From the NCBI GenBank assembly GCA_028571685.1, contig CM053162.1, forward strand, positions 64,158,351 to 64,222,350: DNA of 64,000 nucleotides. The letters are read 5' to 3'. Under the pieces are notes generated by a model that was not told where the DNA came from, made no database searches, and was given only the letters and a program-made list of their open reading frames with translations. The DNA is from Heterohyrax brucei (Eukaryota > Chordata > Mammalia > Hyracoidea > Procaviidae). Below are positions 44,178 to 56,225 of this stretch, piece by piece (the stretch's first letter is position 1; each line of letters starts with the position of its first letter). A program made the position numbers and the translations under genes.

Positions 44178-44669
44178 TGTCATGGATTGAATTATGTCCC
44201 CCCAAAAATGTGTGTAGCAATTTGCGTGCACCAGGATTCCTGGTATTGTGTGGTGTTCCTCCACGTTAGGAATCTTGCCTCAATGATGTTAACGAGGGAG
44301 GATGGTGGCAGTGGGTTTGGAGGGACAGGACTCAGTATGTATGACTTTATTGTGCCTTAAGGCAATCTCTTGGGATATAAAGAAAAAGGGAGCTGGCAGA
44401 GAGTTGGGGACCTCACACAAGGAAGCAGAGCGGGCAACAGGCACGTGTTTCAGAAAGGACCTGGGTCCTTACACCTCAGAAGCTCCCAAGTCCAGGGGGA
44501 GATTGATGACAAGGACCTCTGTCCAAATCCAACAGAGAAAGACTTCCCCTGAAGCAGATGCCTGGAATTTGGCCTTTTAATCTACTTTCCTATAAGAAAA
44601 TAAATTTCTCTTTGTTAAAGCCATCCACTTGTGGTATTTCTGTTAGAGTAGTACCAGATAATTAGAACA
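44178..44669 (+). mobile_element. Solo LTR, MaLR-like
   Basis: Begins 'tgtcatggattgaattatg' and ends 'taccagataattagaaca', giving TG...CA ends. AATAAA is at about 44600, followed by 'tctctttgttaaagccatcc'. It is a sense-oriented relative of the LTR at 17096-17700. The left flank 'gacac' resembles the right flank 'gaaac', but the right one coincides with the head of the following SINE, so target duplication is unproven. Confidence 0.82.
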
Positions 44670-44825
44670 GAAACCTTGATAGTATCACGGTTAAGAGTTC
44701 CACTGTTAACCAAAACCTCACCAGTTCAAATCCACCAGGTGCTCTTTGGAAACCCTATGGGTCAGTTCTACTCTGTCCTATAGGGTCACTATTGATTAAA
44801 ATTGACTTGACAGCAATATGTTTTT
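44670..44825 (+). mobile_element. AfroSINE abutting the LTR
   Basis: Head 'gaaaccttgatagtatcacg', body 'gttaaccaaaacctcaccag', tail 'attgacttgacagcaatatg'. It starts at the base after the LTR end. Confidence 0.9.
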
Positions 44826-45734
44826 TTAAGATTGTTTTAAGATAAGCATGGTAATACTCAAGGGAAATCCTAAGAAAATAAAATATATAGCAGAAGAAAT
44901 AATAGAATTTATATGGTATACTAGAAATATCTATTTAAAGAAATCTAACGCAGTAATGCAGGAAATACACAAAAAATACATAAGATATGTAGATGAACTA
45001 CAAAATGTCAGATGTAAATCTTGCCTTACCAGTAATTAAAACAAATGTAAGTGAATTAAACTTTCCAATTAAAAGGAAGAGATTGACAGATTTGGATTAA
45101 AACAGAGAAAATATTATCCAACTATATGTTGTATCAAATAGCTACATTTTTATTTAAAAATCAATTAAGTTAAAAGTAAAAGCATAGACAAGCATACATT
45201 ATTTTAATAATTACCAAAAAAGAACTATCCTGAATATACTAATACTAGACAAAATAGAACTTAAGATAAAAAATTGTTATAGCAAAAACAATATTCATTC
45301 CATCATATTAAAAGAGTCAACTCATCAAATATCCAATCTACATACAATAGATGATATGTATAAACCTATTCCTAAAAATACAGTCTCAAAATACAGAAAG
45401 CAGAAACTGGCATAATTGAAAGGATAACTAGATGTTGTAATAGAACAGTATTTGGAAGCTTTAATATTCATCTTTCAAAAATGTATTCAACTATCAGAAA
45501 ATCTGTAAGCAAAGAGAAGACATGGCCAGAGAAGTAGGCCTAATAAATATCGATAACCAGTAAGAGAATAAATCTTCTTAATTTCTCATGCAAATTGCTC
45601 CAAAATAGACCATATAATAAACTACAAAGTAGGTCTGAATTACCATTTTAAAAAAATGAAACCACAAGGACATATATTATAAATGAGTATTACAACTACA
45701 TTTGAGAAGTTCACAAATATTTAAAAATCGAACA

Positions 45735-45880
45735 CTCATTGCCTTCAAGCTGATTCCAACTGATAGTAACCCTACAAGAGAGAGCAGAACTGCCCCACAG
45801 AGTTTCCATGGAGTCACTGGTGGATTTGAACTGCTGTCCTTTCAGTTCGTAGCTGAGCTCTTAGCCACTGTACCACCAAA
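45735..45880 (-). mobile_element. AfroSINE, antisense (first of a tandem pair)
   Basis: Minus strand 'tggtggtacagtggctaaga' head and tail complement of 'caagctgattccaactgata'. Confidence 0.88.
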
Positions 45881-45884
45881 TCCA

Positions 45885-46003
45885 AATCAAACTCACTGAC
45901 ATCAAGTCAGGTCGGACTCACAGTGACCTTAGAGGTCAGAGTAGAACCGCCTAATAGAGTTTCCAAGGAGTTCCTGGTGGATTTGAACTGCCTACCTGTT
46001 GGT
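45885..46003 (-). mobile_element. AfroSINE, antisense (second of a tandem pair)
   Basis: Tail complement 'catcaagtcaggtcggactc', then 'gagtttccaaggagttcctg'. The tRNA-like head is truncated at about 46003. Confidence 0.87.
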
Positions 46004-46200
46004 TACTTTGAGATGAATGGAAGTCAAAACACAATATCTAAAACCTACGGAGTTAATAAGTCAAATAATACATTCCTAAATAACCAATAGCCCACAGACA
46101 AACAGAACAAAGAAAGAAAAGAAGTCATAAGGCAAATTACAGAATACTTTGAGATGAATGGAAGTCAAAACACAGCATTTAAAACCTGTGGAATGAAAAT
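46004..46200. repeat. Duplicated 46-bp segment of L1 ORF2
   Basis: 46004-46050 and 46146-46192 both contain 'actttgagatgaatggaagt' then 'caaaacaca'. Only the second copy is in its expected L1 context. Confidence 0.8.
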
Positions 46201-48300
46201 AGGCTGTGCTTACAGGGAAATTTATAGTTGTAAATGCCTATATTTAAACAAGAATAAAGTTCTTAATTCAGCAATATAACAAAAACCAGGAGAAAAGAAA
46301 AATTAAACTCTACTCATGAAGTAAATAATAAAGATTGCAGTGAAAATACATAAAATTGAATAGGAAAACAACAGAAAAAAATCAACAAGCATATATGTTG
46401 GTTCTTTGAAAAAAAGTAACACTATTGCAAATCTCTAGAGAGAAAACTCAAACTACTGGAATTACAAACGAAAAAATAATACATGACTGGTCACCTTATA
46501 GAAACGGAGTATAAGGGAAACTGAATGCGCTAATAAGTTAGATAACCTAGAAAAAGTGGGGAACAATCCTAGAAAAAGGAGAACTAAAACTGTACCAAGA
46601 AACAAACAAAAGATCTAAAAAAAACTGTTCAAAAGTAATGAGACTGAACTGCAATAAAAAAAACTCCCCACATAGAAAACTTCAAGAGTAGACAGTTTCA
46701 CTAGTAAATTCTACAACCATTTAAATTCAATACAACATCTTATAGACTTATCTAACTGAAGAGAACACTGTCAACTTGTTCAAAAAAGCCAGTATTACTC
46801 TGAAGGCAAATCCAGATGAAGATACACACAGACAGATGGATAAACACACACACATGAAAACTGAAAACCAATATCCTTTATAAATATAGATGCAAAAATC
46901 CTCAAAAGCAAACCAAAAGTAGCAAATTAAACCCAGCAATGTATAAAATATTATACAGCTGATTAAGTGGGGTTGTCCCAGAAACAGAAGATTGATTTGG
47001 CATTCAATAACCAATCAATGTAATGCAATCTACAAATAAAGAATAAAAACCATATGTTTACACCAACAGACACACAAGAAATACATTTAATAAACTCCAA
47101 CTCTCACTGAATCTAATACAGGGTATTTATAAAACAAAACAAAACAAAATTTAAAAACACAGTTAATATCACATCAAATGGTGACAGCCTTCCCCATAAG
47201 ATCCTGATCAAGACAAGGATGTCTGCTTCTGCCCAATTCTATCTAACTTTATACTAGAAATTACATTAATGACAATTGAGCCACCAGAACAAATCAAGCA
47301 CATCCACATTTTAAATGAAGAAGAAAAATTACCTCTTCACAGAAAATGTGATCTTATATTTAGAGTATATTAAGAAATTCTTTCAAAAAGTTAGAGCTAA
47401 AAATGAGTTTAGAAAGGTTTCAGAATGCTGGACAAGTACATAAATATCTAGCATTGCTGTACACCAGTAAGAAACAATCCAAAAATAAAGAAATCAATTC
47501 CATTTGCAATATCATCAAAAAACAATGAAACGCTTAGAAATTAATTTAACAAGAAGTTCAAGATTTGTACATTGACAACTACAGAACAGAAATTAAAGAT
47601 GACTTAAATAACTGGATTTTTATGTTTATGGATTGAAAGATTTTTTTATTGTTAAAATGTCAATACTGCCTGAAATTCATCAGCAGGTTCAACAAATTCC
47701 TATTAAAAGAAAGCTGTTTTTTCTTCTGCAGAAATTTACAAGCTGATCATAAAATTCACATGGAAATGCAAGGGAGGAAAAGCAGCCAAAGTAATTTTGA
47801 AAAAGAAGAAAAAGGGTGAAGGACTCACAAATTTAAAAACTTACTGCACAGCTACAGTAATAAGGACCATGGTATTGAAGTAAGTCTAATGTATACATCA
47901 ATAAAACACAATTGAGAGCCTAGAAATAAACCTTCACATTTCCAATGGATTTTAGACAAGGGTGCCAAGGTAATTCAGTGAAGAAAGCAGTATCTTTCTA
48001 ACAGATGGTGCTGGGACAACTGAACTCAGATCTCTATCTCAAGCAATATAAAAATTAACCCATAACAGAAGAAAGACCTAAAGGAAAGAAACACATAAAA
48101 TTATAAGAAGAAAAAAGTAGTAAAACTTTGCAGTCTTAGATTTGACGATGTTTTAGATATGATATGTAAAGCAAAAACAACCAAGTGAAAAAAGGATAAA
48201 TTGAAATTTATAAACATTTTTTTAATGTTTTAAAGGGCACTTTAAATAAAGTGAAGAAAACCCACAGAACAGTAGACAAATATAAGTCAATTTATAAATG

Positions 48301-49069
48301 GATACTGGCAAACTACGGCAGTTCTGTAACTCAGAATCTTCCCTTTCCTCATATATATATATAATTTTTTTTTCCTTTTTCTTTCTCCTTTCCTCTCTGT
48401 TGTTGAAAGCTGTGGCAGCTTGTTAGCTCAGTAACTTTCCCAAGTTATTTTTGGAGGATCATGTGGAATGAAAACCACTTGTAAGGGTAACAAATTCTTG
48501 CATTCTTTGCAGTGTTGCTCTCTACCAGAGGAATCCTTAACCAGTCATACACTTGAGTCAAGAGGGACACTTGGGTTAAAAAGCTTGGGATTACCTACAG
48601 TGTCACTAAGCATAAGGGTGTATGGCTGGCTCTCCAAATCATACACATCTGGGTGCCTCGAAATGTTTCCATTTCCCAAAGTTCATTCTCGGGGTTTTTA
48701 CTCCAGTTCCCAGCCTCTTCCAGCCCAGGCAACCACGTTCTCCTTGCAGTACCTCCGACTTTGCCTGCTCGTCCTCCTCACTGAGCAACCCAGCACGCCT
48801 GAAACCAAGGCCTTTAGGTAGTCACTCAAATAGGCAAAAACGAAACTTCTAATGGAGTGTACTCTGTCACCCGCCACCAGGGGACAAAGTGTCTTTTAGG
48901 GACATGGATGCCACTTCAAGCCACCTGCCGTGTGGCGAGTGAGTGTGTTCACTCCAATAACAAAAAAAGTGTACGAATCCTCCCACTTTTTCCAAAAATG
49001 GGACCCAGGTGCTGACATCCTCAGCTCTCACAGGACAATGTATGAAGATCTTCTTCTAAGTGATGCATT
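48301..49069. other. Unclassified stretch between L1 fragments
   Basis: Slightly richer in GC than its surroundings, especially 48640-48960. A 117-codon frame at 48468-48821 has no recognisable domain. The stretch may be an LTR or another insert separating two L1 fragments, but I see no defined ends. Confidence 0.4.
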
Positions 49070-49250
49070 CTTAGATATGACATCAAATGCACAAGCAACA
49101 AGGGAGAAATAAATTCAGCTTCATATAAATTAAAACCTGTGTGAAAAGGTAACCTTCAGAATAGGAAAAATGTTTGGAAATCATGTATCTGATAAAGGTT
49201 TGATATCTAGAATACTAAAATCTTAACAGTGGAGGAAGGAACTACTCAGC
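49070..49250 (+). mobile_element. L1 ORF2 fragment, ancient
   Basis: 'gatatgacatcaaatgcac' and 'aagcaacaagggagaaat', then 'gataaaggtttgatatctag', match ORF2 near-C-terminal sequence also seen at 48140-48240. Confidence 0.68.
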
Positions 49251-49319
49251 TTCTGGAGGACGATAGTGTGAGTAGTTGACGAAGGTACAGTGAGTAGTTC
49301 CTTCTTACACTGAATCAAG

Positions 49320-49490
49320 CAAGTTGTTGTCGAACTGATTTTTAACTCATAGTGGCCCTGCGTGACAACAGAACGGCCTCATAGGGTTTTTTTGTTTGTT
49401 TGTTTGATGCAATCTTTAAGGAAGTGGATTGCCAGGTTTTTCTCACATGGAATCACTGAGTAGGTTCAAACCACCAAGCTTTCAGTTGGC
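49320..49490 (-). mobile_element. AfroSINE, long form, antisense, diverged
   Basis: Tail complement 'ttttaactcatagtggccct', (gttt)n at 49395-49404, linker 'gccaggtttttctcacatgg', body complement 'accaccaagctttcagttgg'. Confidence 0.7.
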
Positions 49491-50397
49491 TTAAATTAAA
49501 CTGATAGATTGTTTGTAATTTACAAGCTAGCAAATATTCCTCATAAAAAACAGTCCTTTAGAACAGATAATCAACTGTGAGGTTATACTTCACCCATAAA
49601 GAAAATGCCAGGCCTAGATGACATCAAATGTGAAATCTAGCAAAATCTAACAAAATGATATCAATTCTACACAAATTCTTTAATAATACAGGAGAGAAGA
49701 AAACAATTCTCAAACAAATTCTAGGAGGCCAGTATCACCTTATGAACAGACACCGGCACCAATAATACAAGGAAATTATAAACCACTAACCTATATAAAT
49801 ACAGACACCAAAATCCTGAAAAAATAGTGATAAGTTGAGGCTACTAGCAGTATTAAAATCATAATGTACTTAGGTTTATGTATGAATGCAATGGTAGCTA
49901 GTTAAAAAAATAATAACTAAAAAAATAGATTAATTCATTAGAACTACAACCAGATTATCCTATCGACATCTTCAGAAAAGCATTTGGCAAATTCAGCATC
50001 CATCTGTGATAGAAGTTCTCAGCAAAATAGAACTTTCTCAATCTAGTAAAGGACATCTATGAAAAACCATGGTAAAACAACAATTAACAGTGAAAGAATA
50101 AATGTCTATCTTTCCCAGTGAAGCACAAAGCTAAAATGTTTCTTCTCAGCATTTCCACTCAATATTGTATAGAAGCTTTAACCACATAATGATACAAAAA
50201 TAAAAGAGAGAGAGTGGGAGAAAGAAAAGGAAGCCAAACCTTTTTTATTTGCAGAAATACATAGAAAAACACTAAAGAATTTACAAAAGAAAGAAAGAAA
50301 AAGAAAAAACTACTATGACAAATAAGTGAGCTTAGCATGGTTGCAAAATACAAGATTAGTAACAATAATTAAAAGATTGTGGTTTTATATACTTAAC

Positions 50398-50605
50398 GCA
50401 ACCAGACCCATTGCCACAGAGTCAGTTTTGACTCATAATGACCCTATCTATGGCGTCTGTCTGTATGACTGCTCATAGTTTGCAAGGTTGTAAATCTTCA
50501 TGAAAGCAGACCACCACTCCTGTCTCCCAGGAAGGAGCTGCTAAGTTCTCACCTCTGGCACCTTGGTTAGTAGCCAACTGCTTAACCACTGTGCTGCCAT
50601 GGATC
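50398..50605 (-). mobile_element. AfroSINE-related SINE, antisense, in L1
   Basis: Tail complement 'cacagagtcagttttgactc', head complement 'caactgcttaaccactgtgc'. The longer internal linker differs from the common forms. Confidence 0.72.
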
Positions 50606-50694
50606 ATTTTCTACATACCAGGAAGGCAAAAGTAAAAACCAAAATTCTAAAATATCATTTATATTACCAACTAAAATGTGAAATACTTGGACAT

Positions 50695-50725
50695 ACATAT
50701 ATGTATATATATATATATATATAAA
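50695..50725. repeat. (AT)n microsatellite
   Basis: About ten TA/AT dinucleotides after 'acatacatatatg'. Confidence 0.93.
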
Positions 50726-50821
50726 AAACACAAAATATTTTATTCTTAAAGAAATTCAAGAAGGCCAACTTACATGTTAAGATAGCAATTCTCCCCAAAC
50801 TGGTGGACAGATACAGTGTTA

Positions 50822-51016
50822 GTCCTATGCTTCCCAGCTAATTCCAACTTACAGTACCTCCATGTGTTACAGAGTAGAACTCCTCTGTAGGGATTTCTTG
50901 GCTTTGATCTTTATAGAAGCAGCTTGCCAGGCCTTTTGCCCACAGTTACCAGTTGGGTTGGAATTGCCGACCTTTAGGTTAGCAGCTTATTGCAAATTGT
51001 TTGTGCCACCCAAGGT
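50822..51016 (-). mobile_element. AfroSINE, long form, antisense, in L1
   Basis: Tail complement 'ctaattccaacttacagtac', linker 'cagcttgccaggccttttgc', body complement 'gccgacctttaggttagcag', head complement 'tttgtgccacccaagg'. Confidence 0.85.
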
Positions 51017-51183
51017 CCATATAGATTCAATGTAATGTAAAGCAAAATTCTAGAGGGATTTTGAAGAATTGGAGTATCTGAATATAAAATTAGGTAGAAA
51101 GGCAAATGATCTAAATTTGCCAACTCAGTTTTAAACTGGGAGAACGGAATTGTGCTATCTTATTTCCTAACTTTCTATAAAGC

Positions 51184-51510
51184 TAAACTCACTGCCTTTG
51201 AGTCAATTTCAACTCACCATGACCCTACAGAATTGAGTGGAATACCCGGTGGCATAATGGTTAAGTTCGATGGCTGCTAACCAAAAGGTTGGCAGTGCAA
51301 ATCTACTGGGCACCCCTTGGAGCTTCTGTGAGACAGTTGTACTCTGTCTACAATGTTGCCGTGAATCATAACCGACTCGACAGCAATGGTAGCATAGAAC
51401 AGAGTCAAACTGCCCCCAGGTTTACCAGGAGCAGGTGGAGGATTCCAAATACAGCTGTTTGCATTAGCAGCCAAGCTCTTAATCACTGTCCTTACCAGAG
51501 CTCCAAACTT
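51184..51510 (-). mobile_element. AfroSINE, antisense, split by a sense AfroSINE
   Basis: The left part is 51184-51236 (tail complement 'gagtcaatttcaactcacca'). The right part is 51390-51510 ('gagtcaaactgcccccaggt', 'tagcagccaagctcttaatc'). The two halves are collinear once the sense SINE at 51241-51388 is removed. Confidence 0.85.
51241..51388 (+). mobile_element. AfroSINE, sense, nested in antisense AfroSINE
   Basis: Head 'acccggtggcataatggtta', body 'gctaaccaaaaggttggcag', tail 'accgactcgacagcaatgg'. Confidence 0.92.
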
Positions 51511-51521
51511 ATTATACACTC

Positions 51522-51662
51522 ATTGCCCTCAAGTCACTTCCAACTAGGAAAAATCATTTAGGACAAAGTAGAACCGCCTCATCGAGTTTCCAAAGAGCAT
51601 CTGGTCATTTGGAACTGCCAAGTTTGTGGTTAGCAGCTGTAGCACTTAGCCACTACCCTCAG
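51522..51662 (-). mobile_element. AfroSINE, antisense
   Basis: Tail complement 'cctcaagtcacttccaacta', 'gagtttccaaagagcatctg', body complement 'gtttgtggttagcagctgta'. Confidence 0.9.
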
Positions 51663-52650
51663 GGGGCAGGGGGTCCCAACTTATTATACAGGTTCAATAG
51701 TTGATACAGTGTGGCACTGGCATAAAAACTGATTAATGAAATAGAAATCTGCCCTCATTTGTGGGTGTGTTTCATTGATTCATAAAAGGATGTCGAGGTA
51801 TTTCAAAGGAGAAAGATATTCTATTGGGCAAATACCGCTGAAAAAAATTAGGCATCTGTATTGAGGGCAAATGAAGCTTAGCTGTACTTAACCTTATATG
51901 AAAAAGTAACTTGAAACATCATAGATTTAAGTAAAGCAGATGAAACAAAACTTCTGGATAAAAAAGTAGGAGAAATAATTTGTGACATCAGATTTTGCAA
52001 AGACTTCTTAGAAAGCAGACAAAAAGAATTCAAGAAAACACAAATTATATGTAAATCAAAATTAAATTATTTTACTATTTGAAAGACACTGTTACAAAAA
52101 TGAAAAGGTAAGCCACAGAAGGAAACATTTGGAAAACATACATTATTTAAACAGTATACTCAGAAAAAAATTATTTTACTCAAAGTTCTTCTAACTCAAC
52201 AGGAAGAATACAAAATAGTCAATCCCTTCTCAAGCAAAACACTTCCACAGACATTTTACCAATGAAAATATACCATGCCCACACTAAAAGCAGCTCAATA
52301 TAATTTGCTAATAAAGAATGTCCAAAATTAGAAAGCAAGAAGATCAAATGTCGCTTGGGACCAGTGTGACAGAGAAAGTGTTTGAGAATGAAGGGACAGA
52401 AGGAGGCTTTTAAGTGATAGAAACATTCTGTACCCTGGTTGTGGTTACCTGATTGTGCTCATTTCTTAAAACACATCTAATTTCACATTTGAAGTAGGTG
52501 AAATTTTTTTGTGTGTAAAGTATACTTCTTCAAAATTATTTTTTAAAATTTTGTACACATTCATTAGACGTTGATCATTCCTTCTGGGGTATACAGGAGT
52601 CACTGTTAGTTGGAATGTATCTATAACACCTAATGACAAGTTCACAGTTA

Positions 52651-52735
52651 AATATGGGACAACTGGGGACTGCCAACTATGACTGCTGTGATCAGCAGCA
52701 GAGCTCTTAACGGCCGTGCTACCAGGGCTCCAAAT
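52651..52735 (-). mobile_element. AfroSINE 5' half, antisense
   Basis: Complement of the head 'ggagccctggtagcacggcc' and part of the B-box region. The 3' half is absent. Confidence 0.72.
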
Positions 52736-53724
52736 TTAGTATAAATTCGTATCATATACCACTCTGGACCACTGGTATAGTTAGTGTAAATGATCTCACT
52801 TAGTATGGTATCTATATTTAGTAACGCCATGAATACCTTGGGGGTACCGTGGTGGAATTTTTGAATGTGTTATGATGCTAAGGTTTAACAAGTCTACTTC
52901 CTTGCCTCTCGCTATGTCTGAGTTGTGTACTCGCCCCAAACCCCATGAGTGGTGCCTCAAGCATACTTCTTTGCAGTTGTTTATACTCAATCCTTAAGTT
53001 GATTATTCTTCCCCTTGCCAAGCAGTGCGAATAACTGTCTAGTCACTATTTTTCTCACAATGGCTTCGCCTGCGAAATATCTAGTGTCAAGATTCTGGTC
53101 GTAGCAGCCACTCATCTTGATTTCAAAGTTGTTGAAGAACTGAGTTTTTTACTTGTGGAAATTAGGGGTAAAAAAAAAAAAAGTGAAGTGTATGTGAGTA
53201 CAAAGAACCAGAGTAGAGAAGAAGGTTAGAGAATTTTAAAGAGAAATTGAAATACAGAATATACTACTGTTTATCCTATTCCGTCACATCTAAGAGTCCA
53301 GGACTATCTATTTTAAAGATAATCTCTTACTCAGATATTCTATAATGAGTAAATAAATCTTTGTCAACTGTGTATTAGGTATGTTTCAATTGTTTTTATA
53401 GAAATGACAGATGAAATTAGTCACTGTATTGACTCCAATGCACAGTTCTGTCAAAACACTGAAACCAATTGCACATATAATTTAAATTAAATTCCCTTCG
53501 GCTGAAACAAAACTTTGCTGTATACTGCCTCCTTTTGTCATACAGACACTGACAGAAATTACTGAGCTAACACATTTCTGGATTTTAGTGTTTATTGTTT
53601 ATCTCCCACTGTAGCCATTAGAACAAATCATAAAGAGGACTGGTAAAAATCCTCATTTTATATTTATTTAAGTCTAGGATTCACAATAGACTGCTACAAT
53701 GAATTGAGTGAAAAACAAAAGAAA
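52736..53724. other. Intergenic DNA, nothing recognised
   Basis: No gene or element recognised. A short poly(A) lies at about 53169-53181. Confidence 0.45.
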
Positions 53725-53882
53725 ACACAGCTTCTGAGTTGATTTAGACTCACAATGACTCCATGTGTTGAAGAGTAGGACTACTTTATAGAGTTTTCTT
53801 GGTTCTAATTTTTATAGTAGATTCGAACTGCTAACCTGTAGGTTAGGAGAGAAGCATGAAATGTTTGCACCACCCAGAGTCC
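53725..53882 (-). mobile_element. AfroSINE, long form, antisense
   Basis: Tail complement 'tgatttagactcacaatgac', linker 'gagttttcttggttctaatt', body complement 'ctaacctgtaggttagga', head complement 'tttgcaccacccagagtcc'. Confidence 0.83.
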
Positions 53883-55585
53883 ATTCATTCAATGAAGCCT
53901 CACTTAAAAGCATGAGTTGGAACAGAAATTTTTTTATGCTTTCTACAAAAAGACTAACATTACCTTTTATTCTACATCCCCTTAATTACCATGAATTCAC
54001 TCTATAGCCAAGGAATAAAAGGGTTTTGTTTTTGTTTTTATCTCTTTCTTTCAAAAATGCCAACTTTGAAGCTATGTTTAATTGGAAGGAGGACTGCAGA
54101 AAATAATTAAATTGTTTCTAGACAAGTTTTTGTTATAAACAAATACGCATGTCACAAGATGTAATTACACAAGACAGGTAATTACTTCTAACAGTTTCTT
54201 AAAAGAGAAAGTAGGAAGCAAACCCATTGCTTGGCTAGGTTTTACACTAGAGGAAGACTTCAAATTAGTTGAGAGAAAGAAGAACATGTTTGGAAGGGAA
54301 AAAATAATTTCACAACAAACAAAAGAACATATTTACAAAGAATCTTCGGGAGTAACTGGAAGGGGAGTTGACAGGAAGAGACCTAACAGAGAAACACAAG
54401 AAAATAGCATTCAGTTTATCAAGAGAGAAGTATCATGTAATGTGAAACAATACAAAGAAATTTACAAATCCTGGGAAACCAACATAAAAGTTCCTCTAGG
54501 ATGGGAAATAATTGCAAACAGTCAGAAGAAATCCTTATTCATTTTTCACTGAAGTCTCAGAGTTAGAACCCTGGGTTATTCTAAGACCCTTAAGCATCCT
54601 TGAGTCTCCTGTCAAGGCAAGAAATGCACACAGCAGGACCTATCACCCCCTTCACAGGGGAGCCAAGCAGACCAGAGTTTCAGTGAACATGTCAGCAGCC
54701 ACAAAGCGTGGCTTCCGGAAACTGAAAGCACACTTCGGTCGGCATGTGGGCTTCAGGTTAAATGTAACAGGTTAGAGCTAATGACCTGCCTGTATCTCCT
54801 ACGATTTAACCTGATAATGGCCCTGTTTCTGGGAAAAAGAAAGCCTTGGGGGAATAGTGACAGACATAAAAATCTATAACTAGTGTCCAAATATTCCTTT
54901 ATTGATAGCCTTAGTTTCCTTCTGAACAGCTGCTTCATAAAGGCTCATTTCACGAGGCCTCACTCTAGGACAGCTGATAACTAATACATCATTTCTTAGT
55001 ATCTGCTCACTGCTTATTTTGGTACCACACTAACATAAGCCAGAATTCTGAGATCACATCTTGCAGTAAACTTTTGATTCTCTGCTGGTGAGGCCAGCTT
55101 AGCTCATGGATGTGACTTGAGAACATGTGACCCCTGGGACCACCTTCAGAGACCACAGTTGATGTGGTGGTGAGGGGAGAAAAAGAATGAAAAGCACCTT
55201 GGCGGGGTGCCCACCTGACTGGGGGAGACCAATCCTAGTACCCCAGGTCTAGCTTTTTCCTGCCCCATTTCAACAGTGAACTGGGCTCTAAACTATGAGA
55301 ACAGAGCTTCCCAGTGGCCTAAAATTGTGAATGATCTATTTATTAGCCAAGATGTTGTACATTCAAAAGCTTGTAACATTATTAAGCTTCCAAAAGGCAA
55401 GAATTTGCCTTAATAGTATCTAACATGGGTCAGAAATATAATATACAGTAAGCACATATTTCAAATATAGTATATTGAGTATCTCCTAGATGACCACTTC
55501 ACAGGGATATTGATATTCACTAAGTATATATCATCCCACCAAGAATTATTTACATTAAAATAATGGATTTCTGGAGAAATCATGA
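53883..55585. other. Intergenic DNA, no recognised gene
   Basis: Frames at 54286-54552 and 54512-54775 (+) lack known domains. No SINE or LINE is visible. The base composition is near the window average. Confidence 0.45.
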
Positions 55586-55700
55586 CTTACCCACTGGGAC
55601 AATTACAATTATTACCTCCCTTCATCAAATGAGTCAACTAAAACTCAGAGAGATTAGTTGTCTTTCAAGAAGTTGTAATGCTAAGATAGTTAAATACTAA
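55586..55700 (-). mobile_element. Possible MIR, antisense
   Basis: 'attacctcccttcatcaaat' and 'gagtcaactaaaactcagag' followed by 'agattag' recall the antisense MIR core. Weak. Confidence 0.4.
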
Positions 55701-56056
55701 AACAGATCTATTTATGGGAGCAAGATATCACCCAATGACCCTGTTAATAATATTCTGAAAACTGAACTATGAAAAATTTAGAAGATAAAACATAATATAT
55801 ACCATTCAGTTTGAATTTCAAGTAAACAAATCATATTTCTTACTGTGCGTCCCAAATAGAGTATGTGCATATTTATATTGAAAATTATTCTTTGTTTATC
55901 TGAATTTCAAGCTTAATTATGAGTGCTATATTATTATTTGTAAAATTGGGCAGTCCTACTTATGATTCATTTACAGTTATACATATATATATACAAATAT
56001 ACATCCATACATATATATAATACATATATACATACACACGCACACACTCTCACATA
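55701..56056. other. AT-rich DNA with a compound (TA)n/(AC)n microsatellite
   Basis: The microsatellite is at about 55979-56052. No gene is visible. Confidence 0.6.
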
Positions 56057-56217
56057 AACCTTCGTGGTTTTGTGTTTAAAAGCTACAGCTGCTAAGCAAG
56101 AGATTGGTAGAGCAAATTCAGCAGGCACTCCTCAGAAACTGTATGGGCAATTCTACTCTGTCTTATAGGGTAGCATGGGTTTGAATTCACTGAAAAGCAG
56201 TGGGTTTGGGTCTGATT
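56057..56217 (+). mobile_element. AfroSINE
   Basis: 'aaaccttcgtggttttgtg' head, 'ctgctaagcaagagattgg' body, 'gaaaagcagtgggtttgggt' tail. Confidence 0.88.
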
Positions 56218-56225
56218 TTGGTATA

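Larger units (their letters stand above)
42880..48300 (+). mobile_element. Ancient L1 (L1M/HAL1-like), sense, heavily interrupted
   Basis: The ORF1-side sequence is at 43200-43660 ('gaagaaataatggctaaaaa', 'tcatactgctgaaatataaa'). The linker is at 44850-45700 and ORF2 runs about 46000-48300: 'ttgagatgaatggaagtcaa', 'gggaaatttatagttgtaaa', 'cttccccataagatcctgat'. Reading frames are destroyed. Three antisense SINEs, one sense SINE and one LTR are inserted in it. Confidence 0.75.
49550..52550 (+). mobile_element. Ancient L1 ORF2 to 3'UTR, sense, SINE-rich
   Basis: ORF2 phrases in order: 'aatgccaggcctagatgac' (49608), 'ttataaaccactaacctata', 'cagaaaagcatttggcaaat', 'ggacatctatgaaaaaccat', 'tggcactggcataaaaactg' (51712). 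The 3'UTR follows, with 'accctggttgtggttacctg' and the end near 52550. It is extensively mutated. Five SINEs are embedded between 50398 and 51662. Confidence 0.78.

Noticed and set aside
44173-44674. Target duplication of the LTR at 44178-44669
   Set aside because: 'gacac' and 'gaaac' differ by one base, and the right copy is also the head of the adjoining SINE, so it is not counted as evidence.
48468-48821. 117-codon frame in a GC-richer patch
   Set aside because: No recognisable motif and an overlapping frame of similar quality; the patch may be an old insert.
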